Assembly (NCBI RefSeq): GCF_028747645.1
Contig: NZ_CP118100.1
Coordinates: forward strand, 2,356,001-2,420,000
Origin: Microbacterium esteraromaticum
Lineage (GTDB): Bacteria > Actinomycetota > Actinomycetes > Actinomycetales > Microbacteriaceae
Direction of reading: 5' to 3'
Length of the DNA: 64,000 nucleotides
Shown: in pieces, positions 13,883 to 22,544 of the stretch
Position numbering within the stretch: the stretch's first letter is position 1
Layout: every line of letters starts with the position of its first letter
Translations under genes and position numbers: made by a program
Notes under the pieces: generated by a model
What the model was told of the DNA's origin: nothing
Database searches by the model: none
The model's input: only the letters and a program-made list of their open reading frames with translations

Positions 13883-16800
13883 CGATGTCCAGTGGCTGCG
13901 TGTCGTTGTCGGCACGCACCGTGTCTTCGCCGATGCCGAGCACGGTCGCCACGCGCCGTGCGACGGTCACGGGGTCGCTGTACAGGTCGAAGGCGTGCAC
14001 GCGCACGTAGTGCCATCCCAGTCGGCGCAGCACCTGCGGGCGCAGCCGCAGGCTCTCACGCAGCGACTCGCCACCCAGCTCGGTATCGGACTCGATGATC
14101 ACGGCACGACCGTCGTGCTGCGCGACCAGCGGCAGGAGCCCGCGGTAGTCGACGTCGACGGCGGCGCCGAGCCGGCGCAGTTCGCGTGCCAGAGCCAGCG
14201 TGAGCGGATCCGCGAGGTCCTCCAGGCGTGCGTCGCGGCTACGCGCCGCGAGCCCGCCGAGGATCGACATGAGCGTCGCCGCGCCGTGCGCGAGGCGCCC
14301 CTCATCGAAGGACGACGGGCGGATGCACGAGACGATCACCATGGAGCGCCGGGCCCGCGTCATACCGACCGTGAGCAGACGGTCGCCGTCCTCCTGCGAC
14401 AAGTCGCCGAAGTCGCTGAGCACACGGCCATGACGAGTCAGCCCGTAGCCCAGAGAGAACACCACGCGGTCACGACTCTCGGCGACCGACTCCTCCAGCG
14501 TCAACACGGCGAACGGCTCGGCCGTGTCGCGTCCGACGAAGTCCGAGACGTCCGATCGCCCGGCGAGCGCCGCGGCGACGGCGGTGCGCACGCGCTCGGC
14601 GTGACGCCGGCTCGCAGTGACCACCATCAGCGTCTCTGTGGGCCGGTGCACCGCGTGCTCGACCACCAGGGTGACGACCCGGGCGACCTCAGCATCGGGG
14701 CTCTCGACCGCGCCGGTGCGCGGGTCGGGCATCCCCACTCCGCCTTCGACATAGTCGACGGTGAGGCTTCCCCGACCCAGATATGAACCCGCCCACGGCA
14801 GCGAGACGATCTCACCGCCGTAGAAGGCATCGTTGATCAGCTCGGCCAAGTCCTCGCCACCCGCGCGGTAGCTGCGAGTGAGCGTGACGACCGGGAACAG
14901 GTCGGCGAGACGTTCGAAGGCCGAGACATCGTCGAAGTCCACCTCGCGTTCCCAATCCGCCGCCGGCAGCGTCGCCACGTCGAACGGCGTCGGACGCTGC
15001 GTGACCGGGTCACCGAACGCGACGATCTGACGGGCACGACGGATGGCCGGTGCCGCCTCGGCGAGGTTGACGGCCGCGGCGTCCACCAGCAGGACCGCGT
15101 CGAAATCCACGGAGTCGGGGATCTCGGGCACCTCGTAGGGCGAAGCTATCCAGACCGGGGCGAGCACCCGCACCAGGTCGGGCGCGGCCGACACGATCTC
15201 GGCGGGTGTGGCCTCACCGCCCTTCAGCGCACGACGCAGGTTCGCGGCCTGCGCGGGCTCGTCGACAATCGCGATCCGCCACTGGTTCGCGAGATTCCAG
15301 GCCAGCAACGGGCCGGCCATCGCCGTGTGCGCCTCATCCACCAGACGAAAATCGCGCTCGAGCCGATCGACGACCGCAGTGTTGGCGCCGAGCAGTGAAC
15401 GGTCATCCTGCAGGGCGCGCTCGAGCAGCGACTGCCACCAGCAGAACTCCAGTTCGTCCGCCACGCGCTCTTCGGGAACGTGCCGCACCGAGAGATCGGC
15501 CAGCAACGGGCGCAGGCCGAGATCGGTGAGCGCGTCGCGGATTTCGGTGCGCTCGATCAGGTTGTCGAACACCGCCGAACGCGCGGCGAGCCCCGACAGC
15601 GTGCGCACCAGACGTGCCACCGGCAACGCCGACAGCGGTTCCTTGCGCCCCAGGGCGGTGTCGAGTTCAGCGAGTTCAGCCGACACCCGCTGCCATGCGG
15701 CGTGCACATCTAACAGTCCGAGCGGTACCTGCGGTGCGACGCCGGCCTCGACATAGCGCTGCCACTGCGTGCGCTGCTGCTGGATGCGCAGCAGCGCCTC
15801 GTGCATCTCGGTGACGTGAGCGCCCGGACGCACGTACTCGCGAGCGAGCTTCTTCAGCCGTCGCCGGTTCGCCGCCGACATCCCGGGAGCGTCACGCCGC
15901 GAACCGTAGGCGCGGATGAGCTCGCCCAGCGGGCGTTCGAAGACGGTCGGGCTGAAGTGATCGAGGGAGTCCCGGATGCCCTGCAGCAGACGCACGTATT
16001 CGCCGAGCTCGTCGATCGTCGAGAACGGACGCATGCTCGTCTGGGCGATGAGCTCGTACCCCTGCTCCAGCACGGCGGGAACGGCCACGGTGTGCAACCG
16101 CCCGGCAAGCTCGTGCGCGTGCTGCGCTTTCTCGGCGCTGTCGAAGCTGACGCCGTACCAGGGTGAATCATCGGGTCCGAACCGGAACTCACCCAGTCGT
16201 GCGGCGCGGGTCAGCGCCTGCGCTGCATCACTGCGATCGCCGGAAAGGCGCTCCAGCGCGTCCATCGACAGGCGCGCACCGGTCGACGGCGGGACCGCGT
16301 GCAGGGCGAGACGGGTCAACTGCCGTGTGGCATCGAGGACGGATGCCCCCGTGCGCCCCACCGGTTGGGTGACCGCGGCACGGTAGTCGCGAAGCACGGC
16401 GCGCAGACGCACCAGCGCCTCGTCGATCTCGGTGGCCTTCGGCCTGGTCGCCTTCTCGTTGCGTCCGATCGCCTTGATGAGGTCGCGGCGCACGGCTCCC
16501 GGCGAGACGGCAAGCCCCTCCAGTCCGACACCGGCGAGCCGGTGCGCCACCCCGTCGAGCGTGGATCGGCGCGCCGAGACCACGAGCACACGCTTGCCTG
16601 CACGCACGAAGGCGCCCAGCGCGTTGATCACGGTCTGGGTACCGCCTGTTCCCGGCAGCGTCGACACCACCAGCGAATGCCCGGCCGCGATGCGCGCGAG
16701 CACCGCCTCCTGTTCCGCGTCGGCATCGAGCAGGAGGGTCTCGGATGCTGGTGCCCGGTCGTCCGGATCGGTGACGGCGGGCGCCTCGCGGCGGGCCCTC

Positions 16801-17582
16801 GCCTGCTCACGATCATCGGCGTGACCGCCGAGCGCGTTGAGTACCGGGTGGTCGAGGTCGACCATGTCGCGCACCATCGGTCCGGCGACGTCGGCGAACG
16901 TCGAGACAATCAGGCGCGGGTGCACCGCGAAGGTATCGATGGACTGGGTCAACGTGCGCAGCCGGTCGATCACCGGCTGCGGTTTGAAGATCCCGCCGTC
17001 GTACGCGAGACGGGCGAGCCCCGCCGGATCCAGATCGATACCGAAGTGCTCACGTGCGACCCGCACAAGCTCGGGGTTGACCTCGAACGCACCGTGCAGT
17101 TTGAGCTCGAAGTCGGCGTGGTGCCGCCGGATGGCCAGGGGGCGTAGCAGCACCGGCGCCGCGAAGTCGACGCCACCGAGCCTCCAACGGGCGATCCCGA
17201 CGGCCAGTCGCACCGCGTCGATGCCGCGCACGGCGCGCAGTTCCGCACCGCGAGTGGTGATGCGCTCGGCGGCCAGGCGGGCGGTGCGCAACCCCACCTC
17301 ATCACGGAAGAGGTTCGACAGCAGCGTCGATCGCCCCGTAATGAACTGCGGCAGGCTTCCGGGGTGCGCTGTGGAGATGTCGATGCCGGCGTCAGGCGCT
17401 TCGACGAAGGTCACGAGCGGCGAGGGCCCGCCGAGATCGGCGGCTTGGGCGCGCAGACTGGCGCGCAACGTCTCGGCAGCGTGCGCGATCTCGACACCGG
17501 TCGCGGAGTCGCTCAGATCGCCGAGTCTCACCGTGGGTTCAGCTCCGGCATCCTCGGCGCCCTTCGTATCTCGTCGCCACAC
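13875..17582 (-). CDS. Very large SF1-helicase-like protein with degraded ATPase motifs
   Basis: 1,235 residues. The layout follows UPF1/DUF4011-type SF1 helicase-nuclease proteins: an N-terminal domain (1-280), motif I region 'TLPGTGGTQT' (308-317), motif II region 'VLLVDAAAV' (830-838), motif III 'FGDPVTQRP' (856-864), motif IV-like 'LTRSYRAGGEDLAELINDAF' (901-920), motif VI 'VGMTRARRSMVIV' (1072-1084), and a C-terminal restriction-endonuclease-like segment (about 1130-1216, 'RPQVLRRLGWHYVRVHAFDL'). The Walker A lysine is Gly (314) and the Walker B glutamate is Ala (835), so ordinary ATP hydrolysis is doubtful. The start is the GTG at 17582; a later start is possible. The role is unknown. 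Confidence 0.82.
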   Translation of the reverse strand: MWRRDTKGAEDAGAEPTVRLGDLSDSATGVEIAHAAETLRASLRAQAADLGGPSPLVTFVEAPDAGIDISTAHPGSLPQFITGRSTLLSNLFRDEVGLRTARLAAERITTRGAELRAVRGIDAVRLAVGIARWRLGGVDFAAPVLLRPLAIRRHHADFELKLHGAFEVNPELVRVAREHFGIDLDPAGLARLAYDGGIFKPQPVIDRLRTLTQSIDTFAVHPRLIVSTFADVAGPMVRDMVDLDHPVLNALGGHADDREQARARREAPAVTDPDDRAPASETLLLDADAEQEAVLARIAAGHSLVVSTLPGTGGTQTVINALGAFVRAGKRVLVVSARRSTLDGVAHRLAGVGLEGLAVSPGAVRRDLIKAIGRNEKATRPKATEIDEALVRLRAVLRDYRAAVTQPVGRTGASVLDATRQLTRLALHAVPPSTGARLSMDALERLSGDRSDAAQALTRAARLGEFRFGPDDSPWYGVSFDSAEKAQHAHELAGRLHTVAVPAVLEQGYELIAQTSMRPFSTIDELGEYVRLLQGIRDSLDHFSPTVFERPLGELIRAYGSRRDAPGMSAANRRRLKKLAREYVRPGAHVTEMHEALLRIQQQRTQWQRYVEAGVAPQVPLGLLDVHAAWQRVSAELAELDTALGRKEPLSALPVARLVRTLSGLAARSAVFDNLIERTEIRDALTDLGLRPLLADLSVRHVPEERVADELEFCWWQSLLERALQDDRSLLGANTAVVDRLERDFRLVDEAHTAMAGPLLAWNLANQWRIAIVDEPAQAANLRRALKGGEATPAEIVSAAPDLVRVLAPVWIASPYEVPEIPDSVDFDAVLLVDAAAVNLAEAAPAIRRARQIVAFGDPVTQRPTPFDVATLPAADWEREVDFDDVSAFERLADLFPVVTLTRSYRAGGEDLAELINDAFYGGEIVSLPWAGSYLGRGSLTVDYVEGGVGMPDPRTGAVESPDAEVARVVTLVVEHAVHRPTETLMVVTASRRHAERVRTAVAAALAGRSDVSDFVGRDTAEPFAVLTLEESVAESRDRVVFSLGYGLTRHGRVLSDFGDLSQEDGDRLLTVGMTRARRSMVIVSCIRPSSFDEGRLAHGAATLMSILGGLAARSRDARLEDLADPLTLALARELRRLGAAVDVDYRGLLPLVAQHDGRAVIIESDTELGGESLRESLRLRPQVLRRLGWHYVRVHAFDLYSDPVTVARRVATVLGIGEDTVRADNDTQPLDIDD

Positions 17583-17750
17583 ATGGCCAGCCTAAGCGGC
17601 GCACGCGCCGTGCCTCGTATTTCTGGCCGGTACACGGCGTTTCCCGGCCCCCGCGCCCAGTTCTCCTCCACAATCGGCACTCTCGTGCCGTTCTCCACCG
17701 AAAGCGGCATTCGGGACCACGCCGTCGGTGCCCGACGCGATGATGGGGTC

Positions 17751-18278
17751 ATGACCTTCCGACACGACTACGTTCCGACACCGTTCGGCGATGCGCTGGC
17801 GGTGTTCTCCGATACCGGTGTCGTCGGCTTCGATCTCTCCGAGACAGACGACCCCAGCGTGCCGTGGCTGCTCGAGAGCTTCGGCCGCCGCCTGGGTGTA
17901 CCGCTGCGGCACGACCCGGGCGCCGCCGACGAGCTCGCGCATCTGGTCTCCGACTACTTCGAGGGCGAGCCTATTCGGTTCGACGAACGCATCGCCTTCG
18001 ATTGGCGGCTGATCGACGGGTTCGCCCGCGCGGCGTTGCAGACGATCTGCACGATCCCGTGGGGCGAGACGATGAGCTACGGCGAGGTGGCCGTGACCGC
18101 CGGCAGCCCGGGTGCGGCTCGGGCCGTGGGCACCGCGTGCCGACTCACCCCGTTCTCGGTGATCGTGCCGGTGCATCGCGTGATCCGCTCCGACGGTTCG
18201 CCGGGCCAGTACGGCTCCCATCCCGAGCGCAAGCGCTTCCTCCTCGATCTCGAACGGGAAACGGGTTCGGGATCGTGA
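17751..18278 (+). CDS. Methylguanine-methyltransferase (AGT) family protein without the acceptor cysteine
   Basis: 175 residues with the two-part layout of Ogt/Ada-C proteins: an N-terminal domain (1-85) and a DNA-binding domain (about 88-172; 'ALQTICTIPWGETMSYGEVA', 'GSPGAARAVGTACRLTP'). The active-site PCHR motif reads PVHR ('SVIVPVHRVIRSDG'), so the cysteine that takes the alkyl group is Val. The rest of the site (asparagine-like region, His-Arg, 'GQYGSHPERKRFLLDLE') remains. It may act as an alkyltransferase-like (ATL) DNA-lesion binder rather than a repair enzyme. The ATG at 17751 is chosen on family length. Confidence 0.85.
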   Translation: MTFRHDYVPTPFGDALAVFSDTGVVGFDLSETDDPSVPWLLESFGRRLGVPLRHDPGAADELAHLVSDYFEGEPIRFDERIAFDWRLIDGFARAALQTICTIPWGETMSYGEVAVTAGSPGAARAVGTACRLTPFSVIVPVHRVIRSDGSPGQYGSHPERKRFLLDLERETGSGS

Positions 18279-18298
18279 TCGTGATCGTGATCGTGAAC
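18273..18298. repeat. Hexanucleotide tandem repeat across a stop codon
   Basis: Four tandem GATCGT units (GGGATCGTGATCGTGATCGTGATCGTG) begin in the last two codons of the AGT-like gene and run past its TGA. A gain or loss of whole units would not shift the stop, because the first unit already holds it. Confidence 0.8.
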
Positions 18299-18300
18299 GC

Positions 18301-18335
18301 AGCGGACCCCGGCGAGTAGGCCGCCGGGGTCCGCT
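18301..18335. terminator. Bidirectional terminator between converging genes
   Basis: Perfect 14-bp stem AGCGGACCCCGGCG (18301-18314) and its complement (18322-18335), 7-nt loop. It separates the plus-strand AGT-like gene from the minus-strand acetate symporter. Confidence 0.8.
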
Positions 18336-18370
18336 GGTCGGTAGGCGCTGATGGCACCGCGAGCGGTCGC

Positions 18371-19990
18371 CTAGTGATCGACCGCTTTCTCCGCACCGAA
18401 GCCGGTGAGCGATCGCACCTCCATCTCGGCGGCGAGCGCACGCGACTCCTTCGTCCTGGCGGTGACGGTACCGAGCCAGCCGAGGAAGAATCCGAGCGGA
18501 ATCGAGATGATCCCCGGGTTGCTCAGCGGGAAGATCGCGATGTCGATACCGGGGACCATCGAGGTCTCCGAACCCGAGAACACCGGCGAGATGACGATGA
18601 GACCGATCGCTCCCAGCAGACCTCCGTACATGCTCCACACCGCGCCACGGGTGTTGAACTTCTTCCAGAACAGCGAGTAAAGGATGGTCGGCAGATTCGC
18701 GCTGGCGGCCACGGCGAAGGCCAGCGCGACGAGGAAGGCGATGTTCTGCCCCTGGGCGCCGATGCCGCCGAGGATCGCCAGCACGCCGATCACGATGACG
18801 GTGCGCCGAGCGACCTTGACCTCGCCGTTCGGGTCGGCCGTCACCTTTCCGTTCTTGTCGCGCTTGATGACGTTCGCATAGATGTCATGGGCGAACGATG
18901 CCGCCGCCGTGATGGTGAGGCCGGCCACGACCGCCAGGATCGTGGCAAACGCCACCGCCGAGATGAAGCCCATCAGCACGGGGCCGCCCAGCGCCTGTGC
19001 CAGCAGGGGTGCGGCCGAGTTGACGCCTCCGGGAGCACTGAGGATCGTCTCGCCACCCACCAGTGCACCGGCACCGTAGCCGAGCACCAGCGTCAGCAGA
19101 TAGAACAGGCCGATCAGCCAGATCGCCCACACCACCGATCGACGCGCCTCCTTGGCCGTCGGCACGGTGTAGAAGCGCATCAGCACGTGCGGCAGCCCGG
19201 CCGTGCCGAGCACCAGCGCCATGCCCAGCGAGATGAAGTCGATCGGGTTCGCCCCGTACTTGAGGCCCGGGCCGAGCACCTTCTCACCGTCAGGCGACTG
19301 CGCCACCGCGGCCTCCAACAGCGTGTTCAAGCTGAACCCGTTCAGGGCGAGCACCCACAGCGCCATGCCGACGGCGCCCGCGATGAGCAGGCCCGCTTTG
19401 ACGATCTGCACCCACGTGGTGCCCTTCATACCTCCGATGAGCACGTACACGATCATCAGCACACCGACGATCGCGATCACGACCGATTGCCCGACGCGAC
19501 TGTCGATGCCGAGCAGCAGTGAGACCAACCCGCCGGCGCCGGCCATCTGCGCGAGCAGGTAGAAGAAGCACACGGCGAGGGTTGTCACCGCAGCCGCCAT
19601 CCGCACAGGACGTTGCTTGAGCCGGAACGCGAGCACGTCGGCCATGGTGAACTTGCCGGTGTTGCGCATCAGCTCTGCGACGAGCAACAGTGCCACCAAC
19701 CATGCGACGAGGAACCCGATCGAGTACAGGAACCCGTCGTAGCCGTTCACGGCGATCGCCCCGACGATTCCGAGGAAGGACGCGGCCGACAGATAGTCGC
19801 CCGCGATCGCGAATCCGTTCTGCGTGCCGCTGAACGAGCGACCGGCCGCGTAGTAGTCAGCCGCCGTCTTGTTGTTGCGGCTGGCGCGGATCACGATGAA
19901 GAGTGTGACGGCGACGAATGCGCCGAAGATGGCGATGTTGAGAACGGGATCGTTCTGCGAATTCGCGGCGGCAAACGTGATCTCGGTCAT
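18371..19990 (-). CDS. actP: Cation/acetate symporter (SSS family)
   Basis: 539-residue inner-membrane sodium:solute symporter of the ActP/MctC type, importing acetate or related monocarboxylates. About 13 hydrophobic segments are visible. Family segments include 'AGRSFSGTQNGFAIAGDYLS', 'GMKGTTWVQIVKAGLL', 'GTAGLPHVLMRFYTVPTAKE' and 'ISAVAFATILAVVAGLTI'. The start ATG overlaps the stop of the DUF485 gene by 4 nt (ATGA). Substrate is inferred from family plus the DUF485 partner; pyruvate or propionate are alternatives. Confidence 0.92.
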   Translation of the reverse strand: MTEITFAAANSQNDPVLNIAIFGAFVAVTLFIVIRASRNNKTAADYYAAGRSFSGTQNGFAIAGDYLSAASFLGIVGAIAVNGYDGFLYSIGFLVAWLVALLLVAELMRNTGKFTMADVLAFRLKQRPVRMAAAVTTLAVCFFYLLAQMAGAGGLVSLLLGIDSRVGQSVVIAIVGVLMIVYVLIGGMKGTTWVQIVKAGLLIAGAVGMALWVLALNGFSLNTLLEAAVAQSPDGEKVLGPGLKYGANPIDFISLGMALVLGTAGLPHVLMRFYTVPTAKEARRSVVWAIWLIGLFYLLTLVLGYGAGALVGGETILSAPGGVNSAAPLLAQALGGPVLMGFISAVAFATILAVVAGLTITAAASFAHDIYANVIKRDKNGKVTADPNGEVKVARRTVIVIGVLAILGGIGAQGQNIAFLVALAFAVAASANLPTILYSLFWKKFNTRGAVWSMYGGLLGAIGLIVISPVFSGSETSMVPGIDIAIFPLSNPGIISIPLGFFLGWLGTVTARTKESRALAAEMEVRSLTGFGAEKAVDH

Positions 19991-20334
19991 TTCACGATCT
20001 CCGCCCGCTCCAGGTCCTCACGGATCTCTTTCGCCACCGGATCGAGCTTGCGGTTCGCGAAGGAAACGTACGCCATCGTGATCGCGAATGTCGTGACGAA
20101 CTGTCCGAGTCCGAGAATCAGTCCGACGGTGATGTCGCCCCAGACGCGCTGGCTCATGAAGTCCGCAGCGAATGCGGCGAGCAGCACATAGGCGAAGTAC
20201 CACAGCAGGAAGAACGCCGCGAGCGGGAAGATGAATGACCGTTGCATGCGCTTGAGTCCCTGGAACCTCTCGGATTCCTCCACCGCGATGTAGTCGATTC
20301 CGCCACCGGATTCATCGATGATTCGATCTGTCAT
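19987..20334 (-). CDS. DUF485 membrane protein, partner of the acetate symporter
   Basis: 115 residues with two transmembrane segments (about 38-60 'FIFPLAAFFLLWYFAYVLLA' and 72-95 'ITVGLILGLGQFVTTFAIT'), the classic DUF485 layout. DUF485 genes are routinely encoded directly before actP and are thought to assist it. The ATG at 20334 has AAGGAGG 4 nt upstream. It is the first gene of the two-gene operon and diverges from the RamA-like regulator. Confidence 0.92.
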   Translation of the reverse strand: MTDRIIDESGGGIDYIAVEESERFQGLKRMQRSFIFPLAAFFLLWYFAYVLLAAFAADFMSQRVWGDITVGLILGLGQFVTTFAITMAYVSFANRKLDPVAKEIREDLERAEIVK

Positions 20335-20444
20335 GAGGCCTCCTTGCCGCATGTCCATTGCCACGCGGCAGTGCCGCGCGAGTGATAGGGTCGACGCTAC
20401 GAAATGGGTGGACGGGGTCGTCACCCCCGAAAGTTGGTAGTCGT

Positions 20445-21299
20445 TTGAGCACGATCGCACGGTGCGAACCGGTCGAGCAGCTCGTCGCCGAGGGGGTGCG
20501 CGAGCTGGCTCGCTGTACCCGTTTCCCGGTCGCATTCGGCGGACTCATCGATCACGGCACCGTGTCGGTGACGAACATCATCGGAAACCGCACGCGCAGC
20601 TTGGACGGTCTGAGCGTCCGACCCGAGCGCGGATTGGGCGGACGAGCGATGATCGAGTTGCGTCCGCGGATGACCAATGACTACCGCACCTCCCGGCAGA
20701 TCACTCACGATTACGACGTGTACGTGCTGGGCGAAGGCCTGCGCACTCTGCTGGCGCTGCCGATCATCGTCGACGGCCGCCCCCGAGGCGTCCTCTACGC
20801 CGGCGCGTGGGAGGAGTCTCAGATCGGCGGAGTCACGACGGCTCCCGCCATGGGCGTCGTGCAACGGATCGGCACCGAGCTGAGGGTGCGTGACGAGGTA
20901 GAGCGACGCGTGCGCGAGATGGCACCGGCCCCGGTGCTGGACGCCACGCAGCGCGAAGACCTGCGCGAGAGCTTCGCCGAGTTGCGCAGCATCGCCGCGT
21001 TGCTCACCGATGACGCGCTACGCGGTCGGATCGCGTCCGTCGAACGGCGGCTGTTGGGACTTGCCGCGCCCCAGGCAGAGCCCGTGACCGAACCGGTGCA
21101 GACCGTGCACCTCTCGCGACGCGAACTGGATGTGCTGTCGTGCGCCGCGATGGGATCGACGAACGCACAGATCGCTGCCCAGCTCAGCCTGCGCGAGGGC
21201 ACTGTCAAGGCATACCTTGGTGCGGCGATGTCGAAGCTCGATGCCTCGACGCGCCACGCGGCTGTGACCCGAGCCCGCCGTCTCGGCCTATTGCCCTGA
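20445..21299 (+). CDS. GAF-LuxR transcriptional regulator, RamA-like
   Basis: 284 residues from the TTG at 20445 (TTG AGC ACG ATC GCA). The N-terminal part (about 10-150) looks like a GAF sensor domain ('GGLIDHGTVSVTNIIGNRTR', 'ALPIIVDGRPRGVLYAGAW'). The C-terminus is a LuxR helix-turn-helix (about 225-284; 'LSRRELDVLSCAAMGSTNAQ', 'LREGTVKAYLGAAMSKLDA'). Length and layout match RamA of Corynebacterium, the activator of acetate metabolism. It sits divergent to DUF485-actP, which suggests it controls acetate uptake here. The start is uncertain: further TTG/GTG codons lie upstream in frame to 20358. Confidence 0.8.
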   Translation: MSTIARCEPVEQLVAEGVRELARCTRFPVAFGGLIDHGTVSVTNIIGNRTRSLDGLSVRPERGLGGRAMIELRPRMTNDYRTSRQITHDYDVYVLGEGLRTLLALPIIVDGRPRGVLYAGAWEESQIGGVTTAPAMGVVQRIGTELRVRDEVERRVREMAPAPVLDATQREDLRESFAELRSIAALLTDDALRGRIASVERRLLGLAAPQAEPVTEPVQTVHLSRRELDVLSCAAMGSTNAQIAAQLSLREGTVKAYLGAAMSKLDASTRHAAVTRARRLGLLP

Positions 21300-21411
21300 A
21301 TCGATCGGCTGAATTGATTCGTCGAATTCGAGATCTTCGGCGGCGCAATTCTCTGACATCAATGCGCGTGGCGTATTGCCACCTCCGAGATATCGGAATA
21401 GTGTGACCTGC

Positions 21412-21753
21412 ATGGCTCGACGAATTGTGCATCAACTGGTTGACGACATCGACGGAACGCTGCTCGAGGTCGGCGAGGGCGAGACCATTCATTTCTCTCT
21501 GAATGGAACCGCCTACGAGATCGATCTGACGGCCGCTCACGCCGAGGAGCTGCGTGTCGCGCTCGCGCCGTACATCGAAGCGGGACGCCGGTCGTCGGCG
21601 TCTGGAGCCCGCGCATCGGCCCCCCGCCGCCGTGCGGCACGGAACTCCGATTCCGCCGCGATCCGCGCGTGGGCGAAGGAGCAGGGCCACGAGGTCTCCG
21701 AGCGCGGGCGCATTCCCGCCGAAATCGTGGACGCCTACAACGCCGCTCACTGA
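21412..21753 (+). CDS. lsr2: Lsr2 nucleoid-associated protein
   Basis: 113 residues. H-NS-like xenogeneic silencer of actinobacteria that bridges AT-rich DNA. The N-terminal dimerisation domain (1-60; '[20 protein letters not shown]', '[20 protein letters not shown]') is linked by a basic Ala/Arg/Ser-rich region to the DNA-binding domain (about 78-113; '[20 protein letters not shown]'). The AT-hook-like Arg-Gly-Arg core of Lsr2 appears as 'ERGRIP'. ATG at 21412 is chosen because the family starts MA(R/K)R; a strong terminator follows. Confidence 0.95.
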   Translation: MARRIVHQLVDDIDGTLLEVGEGETIHFSLNGTAYEIDLTAAHAEELRVALAPYIEAGRRSSASGARASAPRRRAARNSDSAAIRAWAKEQGHEVSERGRIPAEIVDAYNAAH

Positions 21754-21759
21754 CGACGC

Positions 21760-21794
21760 CGAGAGGGTGCCGGGTTCTTCCCGGCGCCCTCTCG
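21760..21794 (+). terminator. Terminator after lsr2
   Basis: Stem CGAGAGGGTGCCGGG (21760-21774) and CCCGGCGCCCTCTCG (21780-21794), 15 bp with one mismatch, 5-nt loop, directly downstream of the lsr2 stop. Confidence 0.8.
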
Positions 21795-21834
21795 CGCTCT
21801 CGTCGCCGATCCGACACGGTTAGACTTGCCGTGC

Positions 21835-21911
21835 GCCTTCGTAGCTCAGCTGGATAGAGCAGCCCTCTCCTAAAGGGCAGGTCGCAGGTTCGAATCCTGT
21901 CGAGGGCACCA
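21835..21911 (+). tRNA. tRNA-Arg(CCT)
   Basis: Acceptor GCCTTCG pairs with CGAGGGC (one G-U), and the anticodon stem GCCCT/AGGGC holds loop CTCCTAA with anticodon CCT (reads AGG). The discriminator is A (21908) and CCA is encoded (21909-21911). A TAGACT -10 box at 21821-21826 lies 8 bp upstream of the mature 5' end. No direct repeat of the 3' end, which would mark an integrated element, is visible downstream. Confidence 0.95.
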
Positions 21912-21931
21912 CCAATGCGTCGGCCGAACGG

Positions 21932-22429
21932 CTAGGCCGCAAGCGCCAGATACGGCTCCCACCGCGGGTCTCCTCGCTCCGCGCCGCGCAGCGTCCACGA
22001 CGAACCACGCGGTTGCCGCGGCGTCACTCGCAGCGCCCAACCCATCTCCTGCGGCGTGCGATCGCTCTTGGCGTTGTTGCACCTCAGGCAGCAGGCGACG
22101 AGATTCTCCCAGCTGTTCCCTCCCCCACGGGAACGGGGAAGCACATGGTCGATGGTCGCCGCGGATTTGCCGCAGTAGCCGCACCGGTGCTCATCGCGAC
22201 GCAGCACGCCGCGACGCGTCACCGGCACTCTGCGCGTCGACGGCACGCGCACGTAGCGGGTGAGCAGGATCACGACGGGTCTGTCGTACGCGTTGCGTCC
22301 GGCCACAACGGGGTCGTTCTCCACGTGCTCGATCACGCTCGCCTTGTCATTCATGACCAGGACCAGGGCTCTCTTGAACGAGACCACCGTGAGCGGTTCA
22401 TATCCGGCGTTCAGTACCAGTGTGCGCAT
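21932..22429 (-). CDS. HNH endonuclease family protein
   Basis: 165 residues from ATG 22429 (MRTLVLNAGYEPL); AAGGG lies 9 nt upstream, whereas the ATG at 22438 would have no spacing. The HNH nuclease core is 'RDEHRCGYCGKSAATIDHVL' with zinc cysteines C-x-x-C and the second pair in 'NLVACCLRCNNAKSDRTPQE', plus the His of 'IDHVLPRSRGGGNSWEN'. This chromosomal HNH family is widespread in actinobacteria and its substrate is unknown. It is convergent with the tRNA-Arg gene; no toxin or restriction partner is adjacent. Confidence 0.9.
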   Translation of the reverse strand: MRTLVLNAGYEPLTVVSFKRALVLVMNDKASVIEHVENDPVVAGRNAYDRPVVILLTRYVRVPSTRRVPVTRRGVLRRDEHRCGYCGKSAATIDHVLPRSRGGGNSWENLVACCLRCNNAKSDRTPQEMGWALRVTPRQPRGSSWTLRGAERGDPRWEPYLALAA

Positions 22430-22522
22430 CGTCGTCATCCCTTCGATCCGCCGGGATGGCTTCCCGGCACTCTCGACTCACACGACGTCGCACGGGCGGC
22501 AGATGAGGGCAGATACGAAAAA

Positions 22523-22544
22523 GGCGCTGTCTAGCGACAGCGCC
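22523..22544 (-). terminator. Intrinsic terminator on the minus strand
   Basis: Perfect 9-bp stem GGCGCTGTC/GACAGCGCC with TAGC loop, followed on the minus strand by TTTTT (22518-22522). It is a canonical rho-independent terminator for transcription coming from the 22.6-23.6 kb region. The stop codon of the 36-codon frame lies inside the loop. Confidence 0.88.

Noticed and set aside
21835-22429. tRNA-Arg as an attachment site of an integrated element
   Set aside because: No integrase gene or direct repeat of the tRNA 3' end is seen.
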